Virus record (IMG/VR): IMGVR_UViG_3300007616_000009
Span: 1-26,211 of that record
Direction: 5' to 3' (one strand)
DNA: 26,211 nt
Origin: a virus
Shown: positions 15,752 to 22,480 of the stretch, one piece after another
Layout of the letters: every line of letters starts with the position of its first letter
Position numbering within the stretch: the stretch's first letter is position 1
Notes under the pieces: generated by a model
Databases searched by the model: none
What the model was told of the DNA's origin: nothing
The model's input: the letters and a program-made list of their open reading frames with translations, nothing else
Program-made: the position numbers and the translations under genes

Positions 15752-16345
15752 TCAGAACTTCTCGAATTCTTCGGTAATACGGTTTTCTATTGCTTCGATA
15801 TTGTGCATTAGTGCCCTGTACATGAATCGTTGGTCTTCGACACCAGGATGCACTGAGTACTGGAAACTGGCACCGAGTTGTTCTAGTGCAGCGGGGAAAT
15901 TTTCTGGACCATAGACACCGTATTCAGTTTGAACTGGATAGCCCTCGAATGGAATGATATAGCCAGATCGGCTTGGTGCATTGATCGTGGCCTTCGTTTG
16001 GTCACGAGCTTTCGGCCCAGTTCCATACTCGTGGTACTTGATTAGTTCGTGTGTGGCACCGAAGTAGTGCTCGTTCCACGACAGACTGTAGCCCTGGATT
16101 GACTCGACCGCTTCTGCTGTCACATACGAGCTTGCTTTTCGTTTTGCATCCGGGATAATGTCCAAATCAAGTGCCTTGTCAACTCCGATTTGAATTCGCT
16201 GTAATGGCTTAAAGTCGTCACCGTATGCATCGGCACGACTTTGGAACTGGCCTGTCTCTGGATCACGGCGTGCTTCACGTTCGAAGCGTTCCGCTTCTCG
16301 TTTGAGTTCATCAGCCAGTTCTTCGAAGCCATCTTTCCAACTCAT
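15752..16345 (-). CDS. HK97 gp10-like neck / head-tail joining protein
   Basis: A 197-residue protein with a charged, helical N-terminus (residues 1-35, 'FEELADELKREAERFEREAR') and a core 'HELIKYHEYGTGPKAR' followed by 'YIIPFEGY' and 'YSVHPGVEDQRFMYRALM'. The E-(Y/F)-G-T motif and the late 'HPG' helix are characteristic of the HK97 gp10 group, which closes the head-tail joint. It lies two bases after the connector-like gene (CTAATCATG). Confidence 0.75.
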   Translation of the reverse strand: MSWKDGFEELADELKREAERFEREARRDPETGQFQSRADAYGDDFKPLQRIQIGVDKALDLDIIPDAKRKASSYVTAEAVESIQGYSLSWNEHYFGATHELIKYHEYGTGPKARDQTKATINAPSRSGYIIPFEGYPVQTEYGVYGPENFPAALEQLGASFQYSVHPGVEDQRFMYRALMHNIEAIENRITEEFEKF

Positions 16346-16347
16346 GA

Positions 16348-16821
16348 TTAGTAGTTCGGATGGTCCTCGTAATCAGCCGGTGTAAAGTCACTCGGTGCAC
16401 CAGTATCGTAGGTGTCCTCGTACCGATCATCGTCGGTATTGACTGCGATAGCAAAGTTCCCATGGCCACCGGACCCGCTCTCACGAAGTGCTTTGACAAT
16501 TCGCTGGTATTCCTCCAGATACCGGGACGAGTATTCGGTGATCGTCCCGCCTCCGTCTTGCATGTCACCGATCGTCACATCGGACGGCTCTTCGGCTGCA
16601 TGGGTCAGCACGTGTGTTGCCAGATTCATCACGGCCGATCGATGCGAGTTAGATAGGTTCTCCGGTTTGACCGGATCGCCGTTGTTCACGTCGAGTTCCA
16701 TCGATGACTCTGCGTGGAACAGTGCCTTCCGTTTTTCTTCAACCGCGTAGTCGTCGGGTCCGGACAACGGAATGTCGTCCAGGTCGACGTACACCGGTTC
16801 GTATTCTGTTTCGACGGACAT
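16348..16821 (-). CDS. head-tail connector (adaptor) protein
   Basis: A 157-residue acidic protein immediately after the major capsid gene. A hydrophobic helix 'RSAVMNLATHVLTHAAE' and a second helix 'YLEEYQRIVKALRESGS' with intervening beta residues resemble the helical core of HK97 gp6/SPP1 gp15 adaptors, which bind below the portal. The last 30 residues are Asp/Pro-rich and probably unstructured. A 51-base gap with a hairpin separates it from the capsid gene. The adaptor call is mostly from gene order. Confidence 0.55.
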   Translation of the reverse strand: MSVETEYEPVYVDLDDIPLSGPDDYAVEEKRKALFHAESSMELDVNNGDPVKPENLSNSHRSAVMNLATHVLTHAAEEPSDVTIGDMQDGGGTITEYSSRYLEEYQRIVKALRESGSGGHGNFAIAVNTDDDRYEDTYDTGAPSDFTPADYEDHPNY

Positions 16822-16829
16822 GAATGAGT

Positions 16830-16856
16830 GCGACGGTCAATGATGCGCTCCGTCGC
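16830..16856 (-). terminator. hairpin between capsid and connector genes
   Basis: GCGACGG (16830-16836) and CCGTCGC (16850-16856) form a perfect seven-base stem with a 13-base loop in the 51-base gap after the capsid stop. There is no T-run after it on the minus strand. It could act as a pause, partial terminator or 3'-end stabiliser that separates capsid from connector expression, or hinder translation of the connector, whose ATG is nine bases from the stem. Confidence 0.45.
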
Positions 16857-16872
16857 TAAAACGTGGATTCGC

Positions 16873-17763
16873 TTACCCTTCGATCACTGCGCACGCCTTG
16901 GGGTCGATCGCCAGCCAGCCCATGCGTGTGTAGACACGGTAGACATCGGTCTGCGTCCGATCCTCTCGGTACTCCTCGGACGTGATGGGCTCTCGCTCGC
17001 CCTCGTAGCCGTAGAAGTCCGTGTCAACCATCACCGCGCCGGGATTGTCCGAATTACCACCGGCCGTTCCAGTGATATCGAAGTCATCGTCGGCCTGAAT
17101 CACGTCAAAGCCAGCAATCTCGCCGATCTGTCCGGCACGACGCATGTCCGACTGTTCCTCAGTCGCTTCGAGGAAGTTGCCGTCCTGAAGCAGGTCGTGG
17201 GCTGCGTCCAGATCAGCGATGAGCAGATCCGGATCGAAGTTGTCCTGCATGAGCGGACGACGGCCCGAAAGCACGTCGTCGTACGTGAACACGCCGTCCG
17301 AGTCCCCCTCGATCGTGCCACGGTTATTGTTCGCAATAACCTGGAAGGCCTGTCGGTTCATTTCCTCCGACATCTGTCGGGCCTGACGGTCGACCTGGTC
17401 TCGGACCACGTCGATCATGGCGTCTTCAGTGGCCTCGTGTGTGAGAGCAATCTCGAAGCCGTACTTCGAGAAGGTGAGGGACTCCTTGCTGTAGGTCTCC
17501 TGCTCACGCGGGAACTCAGCACCCTCTGCCACGACATCCGGGTTGCCGATCTCGTCGTCCGGCACCGGGAACTGGACTGTGTTGGAGTTGATCCCAGTCG
17601 CGTCGTAGTCGCGGAAGGCCTGTCGCCAGACCAGGTTCTCCTGGGTGATCTCTTCGACTCGGTCGCGGAGAATCGGGTGCGTCAGTCGGAAATCATCGAT
17701 GTCCCCGACCTTCACTGCCAGTTCCTCCGCACTCATCTCGGAAATGTCAATTTCGTCTGTCAT
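16873..17763 (-). CDS. major capsid protein, HK97 fold
   Basis: A 296-residue protein. Landmarks of the HK97 fold include 'INSNTVQFPVPDDE' (N-arm/E-loop side), 'ETYSKESLTFSKYGFEIALT' and the long spine-helix region 'DVVRDQVDRQARQMSEEMNR' near 120-140, a 'NFDPDLLIADLDAAHDLLQ' helix, 'IAGFDVIQADDDF' and the C-terminal strand 'TDVYRVYTRMGWLAIDPKA'. There is no long cleaved delta domain at the N-terminus, which agrees with a separate scaffold encoded just upstream. Gene order protease-decoration-capsid is common. The start context TACAATGACAGAC is the same 13 bases as at the internal scaffold start. Confidence 0.9.
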   Translation of the reverse strand: MTDEIDISEMSAEELAVKVGDIDDFRLTHPILRDRVEEITQENLVWRQAFRDYDATGINSNTVQFPVPDDEIGNPDVVAEGAEFPREQETYSKESLTFSKYGFEIALTHEATEDAMIDVVRDQVDRQARQMSEEMNRQAFQVIANNNRGTIEGDSDGVFTYDDVLSGRRPLMQDNFDPDLLIADLDAAHDLLQDGNFLEATEEQSDMRRAGQIGEIAGFDVIQADDDFDITGTAGGNSDNPGAVMVDTDFYGYEGEREPITSEEYREDRTQTDVYRVYTRMGWLAIDPKACAVIEG

Positions 17764-17785
17764 TGTAATATAATGTTACTGTGTA

Positions 17786-18172
17786 TCAGTTCTCGTAGCG
17801 GATGAGGGCCACGTTGCTCCCATCTTTATCAGTACGGTTGGCTTCGTAGACTGTATAGTCGCTTTCACCAGTCCCAAGGACACCGTCGCCTGTTTCGCCA
17901 ACAGTAGCAGATGCGGAGACATCGCCATCAACAATTGCCCACACAAGTCCGTGCGAAACCATCTGGATCGCTTCACCATCGCCGGCTGCATCGGCAAGGA
18001 TGCCGTCAGAATCGTCACCATTCGTGGACGGCTCAACCGTAACGTGGTCACCCGTCGCTGCTCGGCCAGTAACCTTGACCGGCGTCCCACCGGCAAGCGT
18101 CCCGCCACTGTCGTTTACAACTGTAACCTGATCGCCGTGACCGAATTCTCGGTCGCCACCTTGCAGTGTCAT
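17786..18172 (-). CDS. capsid decoration protein (DUF2190-like)
   Basis: A 128-residue beta-rich, Gly/Asp/Val-rich protein between the protease-scaffold gene and the capsid gene, the typical place of gpD-type decoration proteins. The segments 'GTLAGGTPVKVTG', 'GEAIQMVSHGLVWAIVDGDV' and 'SATVGETGDGVL' follow the DUF2190/decoration pattern of short strands joined by Gly turns. Such proteins bind the three-fold sites of expanded capsids and resist internal DNA pressure. The gap to the capsid start is 22 AT-rich bases, so the pair is probably co-translated in bulk. Confidence 0.7.
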   Translation of the reverse strand: MTLQGGDREFGHGDQVTVVNDSGGTLAGGTPVKVTGRAATGDHVTVEPSTNGDDSDGILADAAGDGEAIQMVSHGLVWAIVDGDVSASATVGETGDGVLGTGESDYTVYEANRTDKDGSNVALIRYEN

Positions 18173-18198
18173 TGTATTGTAGTAAAATTAGTTGTCAG

Positions 18199-18840
18199 TT
18201 AGTCGAGCACCGTCTCAACGTCGATGCCCATTTCGGCAAGCCCGATCTCGCCCGATCGAATCTTCTCGGCCTGTCGGTGCATCTTGCCGTCTTCGAGGTG
18301 CTCCGCAACTGCCTCTCGAAGTTCCTCTTCGGACATCTCGGACGGTTCGCCCTCCGAGAGTTCCTCTTTCGAAACCGAGCCACCGTCGGGTTCGGGGTCA
18401 GTCTCGGTCGCACCGAGTTCGCCAGTGACCGAGGCCTCGTCGTGCTCAGTCACCTTGTCGCGGAGTTCGAGGGGCGTGAATCGGTCCTGAAGCTCCTCGC
18501 TTTCGAACGGACTGTACTCGGCCAGTTCGTCCGCAAAGACGGTGCCGATCTCGTCCACGAGCCCGTTCAGTTCCTCGTACTCGTCCGTACCGAGCACAAC
18601 CGGCTCCTCGTGGGCCTGCAACTCGTCCAGGGCGTCCTCGTCAACGCTGTCGAGTTTCTCCTGATTCTCGGCCAGTTCGTCAATCGAACTGTTCACGTCT
18701 TCGAGCCGGGATGCGAGTTCGTCGGCATCCTCGGCCTTGCTTCGAAGCGATTCCACGTCGTCCTGTTCGATGACTACGGGCTCGGACATCTCTTCGATCT
18801 CCTCGTCCGTGAGCGCATCATATTCGATAGTGTCTGTCAT
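18199..18840 (-). CDS. nested scaffold protein, internal in-frame start
   Basis: Met754 of the protease protein begins a 213-residue segment that looks like a free scaffold: acidic, helical ('VESLRSKAEDADELASRLED', 'SSIDELAENQEKLDSVDEDA'), ending with a mixed-charge C-terminus ('GKMHRQAEKIRSGEIG') that could bind the capsid protein. The start region TACAATGACAGAC is identical over 13 bases to that of the major capsid gene, and the proteins begin MTDxI in both. The AT-rich stretch before it (GATATCACTACA) stands out from the surrounding coding DNA and resembles gene junctions in this window. Lambda C/Nu3 is the known precedent for a nested scaffold. Internal initiation is inferred. Confidence 0.6.
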   Translation of the reverse strand: MTDTIEYDALTDEEIEEMSEPVVIEQDDVESLRSKAEDADELASRLEDVNSSIDELAENQEKLDSVDEDALDELQAHEEPVVLGTDEYEELNGLVDEIGTVFADELAEYSPFESEELQDRFTPLELRDKVTEHDEASVTGELGATETDPEPDGGSVSKEELSEGEPSEMSEEELREAVAEHLEDGKMHRQAEKIRSGEIGLAEMGIDVETVLD

Positions 18841-21099
18841 TGTAGTGATATCGGTTGTATCAGAAGTGTTGCCCACCGTACTCGACCCAGTTCGGGCGTC
18901 ATTGTCCAGTGATGCAACCTGCAAGTTCGGCTGCGATGTCGCAGCCATCGATTCCCCGGCAACCGGTTCATCGAATTCGTCTTCAGCCCACGCGTTGATC
19001 TTCGACTGCAACTCGTCGGCCATGTCGTCGGAAATGCCGTCCACTTGGCCAGCCATCTGGTGGGCCGAGTCGAGTCCGTCGAGACTCAGGTCCCCGTTCG
19101 GGAACACAACTGGCAGGGCCAGATCGCCGTAGTTTTCCGGAGGCCACTCGCCGGTTTTCGAGACAATGAAGTGATCATCGATCTCGGACATGTTGTCCGT
19201 GTCAAAGTCGGACATGGCCGGCTTGTCCCATTCACTGTCGGCGTCCGTGCCGTCATACTCAGGCGTGTGCCATGTGGCTTCCAACTCGGCCGTCGATCCG
19301 GTTCGAACGGCGCTGGCTGACATTGACTCGACCTCGTGTAGTGGCTTCTGCATCGTGTCGCCAGTCTTAGTGAACTGGCCATCTTCTTTGTCGATGGCAT
19401 CGATTTCGACCATGAGCGTGCCATCGTCGGTTTCGAAGCCAGCAATGGTGCCCATGTTACCATCCCACATTACGGTCCCATTGATATCGAGGCCGTTGAT
19501 GGTTGCCAATTCAGCGTCGTGTCGGTCAGCATACTGTGCCATCTCGTCCTCGTGCATGCTCATATCGGCTTTCGACATGAGCGTCTGCATCGGCTTGATA
19601 TCGGAATAGCCGGCCGTGATGGTGAAGCCAGTCGACTCCATCGAGCCATCATCGAGGCCCATAATCTCGACCATCACGATGTTCTTTGCCTCGTCAACGT
19701 GGACGATCTTTCCGAAGAGATCCGGCTCGACCTGCCATCGAACCAGGTCGCCTTCGTCCCACTCGGGCGCATCGCCCATCATCGACTTCGGCATGTCGGT
19801 TCGATCGGGCATGTTTGTCATGTCTGAATCGTCTGTGCGTCGTGCAAGACCGTTTTCTTCTGCCATTTCGTCCGGCACATCCGGAATCGAATCGAACGGA
19901 TTGTACGCCCAGTTGAGCAGGCTAATGGCCCACTTGCTCGGGCACCCCGACGGTCCATCTCTGGGATCATCGGGCTCGTTCTCTTCGTCGGACATCCGGC
20001 TGATGAACGAGATCGTCCGTTTCGCATCCTCGATCTCGTCCGATCCCCACTCGGACTTGTTCGTGTCGAGTAGGTGCATATTGCGATCGATAACCGCTTC
20101 CGGATCGACAGAGGCCTTATTTGCACACGGATGATCGGCCCATCGTTCGAGATCACTGGCCGACATGTTGACGTGCTCGGACCACTCGCTGTAGACCGAA
20201 TCGAGATCGTCTTCGTCGCCTTCAAGCTCGGCTGCTTCGGCATCGATCGCAGCCTTGAATCGGTTTTCATCGTGGTCCCACATCGAAATCGAGTCTTCCT
20301 TGTGGGCCACCATCGTATCCGTGAATTCGCCCGATTCTGGATCGTAGTTCTCGATCAGATAGACCGTGCTATCACCAGCACAAATTTCCTGATCACCGTC
20401 GATCTCGTCGGAATAGCAACCGTCGGATTTCATCCCGCGCACTTTGCCGTGCCAGGTACCACCGGACGAATCGCCTTTGACCCAGTCTCCCTCGCTGTAT
20501 TCAGCGAGTTGGGCCGTCGATCGTTCGACACCAGATTCGAGCGTTGCGACAGCACCAGATTTCGGCCCGGCTGCCATAGCAACAGCGCCCGACGTGTCGA
20601 GGCCACCGATCTCCGCTGTGTTCGACGGTGAGGCCCCTTGCGAGACGACCGACAGATTGTCGAAGAGGATCGATGTGACACGCTTCGCACCGGACTCGGT
20701 CTCTTCGAGTTCCTCGACCGGGTCGTGGTATGCTCTGGCACTTACTTCCTGAATGCCAGCAGCAACGTCTTTGGCCAACTGTTCGTAGTGTGAAGCGATC
20801 TCGGCTTCGTATCGGACCCCAACGCCCTCATCGTAGAAGGCCTTCGTGACGGTTCCGACACGACCGTCGCTGTTGTTCTGGTGATCGCGGACGAGCGGTT
20901 TGCCTTGCAACGACGACGCAGCTTGCTTCAGTTCAGCAGCCGGCCACTGCTTTTTGATACCACTGTTGCCGACTGTTACATCGCCAGCACCGAGGGCAAT
21001 CCCACTAATCGTGTACTTGCCATCGGAATCCAATTCGGAGTTCAGTTCAGCAGTACCGACGCCGGCCTGCGAAACACTCCGAGTCGCTGCGTCACTCAT
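18199..21099 (-). CDS. prohead maturation protease fused to SH3/tudor-like repeats and a scaffold
   Basis: A 966-residue protein, several times longer than a usual prohead protease. Residues 20-170 resemble the HK97/U35-type serine protease, with likely catalytic His73 (in PLVRDHQNN) and Ser120 (in EVSARAYHD), then 'LSVVSQGASPSNTAEIGG', the family's end motif. Three SH3/tudor-like segments follow at about 200-275, 445-505 and 535-595, each with a GD/WV or W start and a glycine before a hydrophobic strand. Between them (295-405) is a helical region ending 'GCPSKWAISLLNWAYNPFD'. Residues 655-712 ('GDLALPVVFPNGDLSLDGLD') resemble a small domain found in other protease polyproteins. Residues 754-966 are a helical, very acidic scaffold. 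The protease should digest the scaffold during maturation. Confidence 0.8.
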   Translation of the reverse strand: MSDAATRSVSQAGVGTAELNSELDSDGKYTISGIALGAGDVTVGNSGIKKQWPAAELKQAASSLQGKPLVRDHQNNSDGRVGTVTKAFYDEGVGVRYEAEIASHYEQLAKDVAAGIQEVSARAYHDPVEELEETESGAKRVTSILFDNLSVVSQGASPSNTAEIGGLDTSGAVAMAAGPKSGAVATLESGVERSTAQLAEYSEGDWVKGDSSGGTWHGKVRGMKSDGCYSDEIDGDQEICAGDSTVYLIENYDPESGEFTDTMVAHKEDSISMWDHDENRFKAAIDAEAAELEGDEDDLDSVYSEWSEHVNMSASDLERWADHPCANKASVDPEAVIDRNMHLLDTNKSEWGSDEIEDAKRTISFISRMSDEENEPDDPRDGPSGCPSKWAISLLNWAYNPFDSIPDVPDEMAEENGLARRTDDSDMTNMPDRTDMPKSMMGDAPEWDEGDLVRWQVEPDLFGKIVHVDEAKNIVMVEIMGLDDGSMESTGFTITAGYSDIKPMQTLMSKADMSMHEDEMAQYADRHDAELATINGLDINGTVMWDGNMGTIAGFETDDGTLMVEIDAIDKEDGQFTKTGDTMQKPLHEVESMSASAVRTGSTAELEATWHTPEYDGTDADSEWDKPAMSDFDTDNMSEIDDHFIVSKTGEWPPENYGDLALPVVFPNGDLSLDGLDSAHQMAGQVDGISDDMADELQSKINAWAEDEFDEPVAGESMAATSQPNLQVASLDNDARTGSSTVGNTSDTTDITTMTDTIEYDALTDEEIEEMSEPVVIEQDDVESLRSKAEDADELASRLEDVNSSIDELAENQEKLDSVDEDALDELQAHEEPVVLGTDEYEELNGLVDEIGTVFADELAEYSPFESEELQDRFTPLELRDKVTEHDEASVTGELGATETDPEPDGGSVSKEELSEGEPSEMSEEELREAVAEHLEDGKMHRQAEKIRSGEIGLAEMGIDVETVLD

Positions 21100-21106
21100 A
21101 GATCAA

Positions 21107-21502
21107 TTAGTTCGCCGTCGATCGGTAGGTGTCGCTGTACGCGAACCCGTGCCCGTTTTCGGCCGGATCGGAGGCCGGGTGGGTCCTGGCTTCAAAGTCC
21201 ACACTGTTTCCAGTGGCACCAGTCACCTCAATCTCAACAATTGCCGTTCGACCAAGAGCCGTTGTTCCGGCCCCACCATAGTTACCAGCAGTCGGATTGA
21301 ATACATCCTCTTCTACGACCGACTCATCGGCCGGGGTAATATTTTCAGGATCGTCGTCTTTTGCTACACGAAACGTCACTGTACATTCGTTGTCACCGGT
21401 CGCGTCTACTCGAACGGCATCGTGTCGCGGATGCCCATCGAAGTAGAGCGTCTCGGATTCGCCTTCAGCAAGGCTGACTGTCTTTGTCGGATAATTAACC
21501 AT
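21107..21502 (-). CDS. small beta-rich head-region protein of unknown function
   Basis: I do not recognise this 131-residue protein. It is acidic, has a beta pattern in its first half ('ETLYFDGHPRHDAVRVDATG', 'CTVTFRVAKDD') and a strand 'GRTAIVEIEVTGATGNSVDF' in the second, with no membrane segment. It sits between the portal-side genes and the maturation protease, two bases after the preceding stop (AACTAACTATG) and seven before the protease start. A minor capsid or decoration role is possible from location only. Confidence 0.6.
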   Translation of the reverse strand: MVNYPTKTVSLAEGESETLYFDGHPRHDAVRVDATGDNECTVTFRVAKDDDPENITPADESVVEEDVFNPTAGNYGGAGTTALGRTAIVEIEVTGATGNSVDFEARTHPASDPAENGHGFAYSDTYRSTAN

Positions 21503-21504
21503 AG

Positions 21505-21867
21505 TTAGTTGTTGATTGTAATTCGACCGCGTTCGTACGCAAGCACGAAGTCCTCCCAGTCCATCGTTCGGATCGTGGACTTCGATCGGTTCCGTCTATA
21601 CACCGCATGTCCGCCCAGATCGCCGAGCAACTCACAGGACGTGCCATCTAAGTCGAATCGCGTCCCGTTACAGTGGTCGATTGTAAACGGGAGCATATCG
21701 TCTGGCACATAGCGACCATCGTGTGCGAGTGAGTCCTCGGCAACACCAAACTCGGGTGCGTAGTTGATCTGCACTGTCTCCTTCGATCGGAAATCGGTAT
21801 CAGTTTTCTGAGCAGACATCGTCGGTAATATAGACCGGATTGATTGACCACAATTCGTCAGCGACAT
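21505..21867 (-). CDS. small protein of unknown function in the head module
   Basis: A protein of up to 120 residues that I cannot assign. From Met17 on it is a regular acidic protein ('MSAQKTDTDFRSKETVQINY', 'LPFTIDHCNGTRFDLDGTSC', 'VYRRNRSKSTIRTMDWEDFV'). The first 16 residues use codons such as ATA and TTA that are uncommon nearby and do not look halophilic, so the ATG at 21819 may be the real start; the longer form leaves a 19-base AT-rich gap to the previous gene. The 'MDWEDFVLAYERGRITI' ending resembles a short helix-strand tail. It is probably co-translated with the next gene (two-base gap). Confidence 0.6.
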   Translation of the reverse strand: MSLTNCGQSIRSILPTMSAQKTDTDFRSKETVQINYAPEFGVAEDSLAHDGRYVPDDMLPFTIDHCNGTRFDLDGTSCELLGDLGGHAVYRRNRSKSTIRTMDWEDFVLAYERGRITINN

Positions 21868-21886
21868 TGAATTATCTTAGACTACC

Positions 21887-22480
21887 TTAGAATCGGTTTC
21901 TCCATCTTTCGGTGCCTAAGATTTCGTCCTTGAAGCTGCTGCACAGGCGTCGAGAGCCGATTTCTGACATACATCCTCTCCAAGTCGCCCCCATTTGTGT
22001 CCACGCGTCCAATGCGATCAAGCGAGCCGGTTTGTCTGATTTACGCCAACTCGGGGGCCAATTGTCAAAGCCAACTCCCGGATCATCAACACCGGGTACG
22101 TTGAGCAATTCCGATACGGATTTGTGATGCAGTTCAGCAACACGCCCATCGTTGAGCATTTTATAACTGGCTGCCATTTCAGCATCATCGAGGTCTTCTT
22201 CAGGATTATCGGGCATCTCGTTTTCGTCTCCGATAACGGTCTCCCGATCTACGGCCGTAATTTCATCTGCGGTATATGGCTTTGAGCCACCGCTAACTCG
22301 TGCCACAACATAGACATCATCACCTTCAGAACCAACTGTCTCCGTTTTGTCGTCACCAGTCGGCCACTCCATCGGGCCGGACATAGCAGCCACGATGGTC
22401 CCGTACTGCCCATCATCGTATTCGACCCACTGTCCCTCTTCAAGCGACTGTAGTTGTGCGACGTATCGTGCGCGTTTCAT
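21887..22480 (-). CDS. SH3/tudor-like protein linked to the portal gene
   Basis: A 197-residue protein whose start overlaps the portal stop as ATGA. Residues 10-80 form a tudor/SH3-like segment: 'LEEGQWVEYDDGQYGTIVAA', a long acidic loop, 'DVYVVARVSGGSKPYTADEI'. Similar segments occur three times in the maturation protease protein. The C-terminus (about 155-197) carries 'TWRGCMSEIGSRRLCSSFKD' and ends near 'GTERWR', a Cys-x(10)-Cys pattern followed by Lys-Asp and Trp-Arg. The translation coupling to portal-MuF and shared SH3-like modules suggest an internal head protein or a processed head component. No catalytic motif is seen. Confidence 0.6.
   Translation of the reverse strand: MKRARYVAQLQSLEEGQWVEYDDGQYGTIVAAMSGPMEWPTGDDKTETVGSEGDDVYVVARVSGGSKPYTADEITAVDRETVIGDENEMPDNPEEDLDDAEMAASYKMLNDGRVAELHHKSVSELLNVPGVDDPGVGFDNWPPSWRKSDKPARLIALDAWTQMGATWRGCMSEIGSRRLCSSFKDEILGTERWRNRF

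Noticed and set aside
17764-17785. TATA-like ATTATATTAC as a capsid promoter
   Set aside because: It is only about ten bases from the capsid ATG, so a normal transcription start would lie inside the gene; it fits the AT-rich junctions found at other gene starts.
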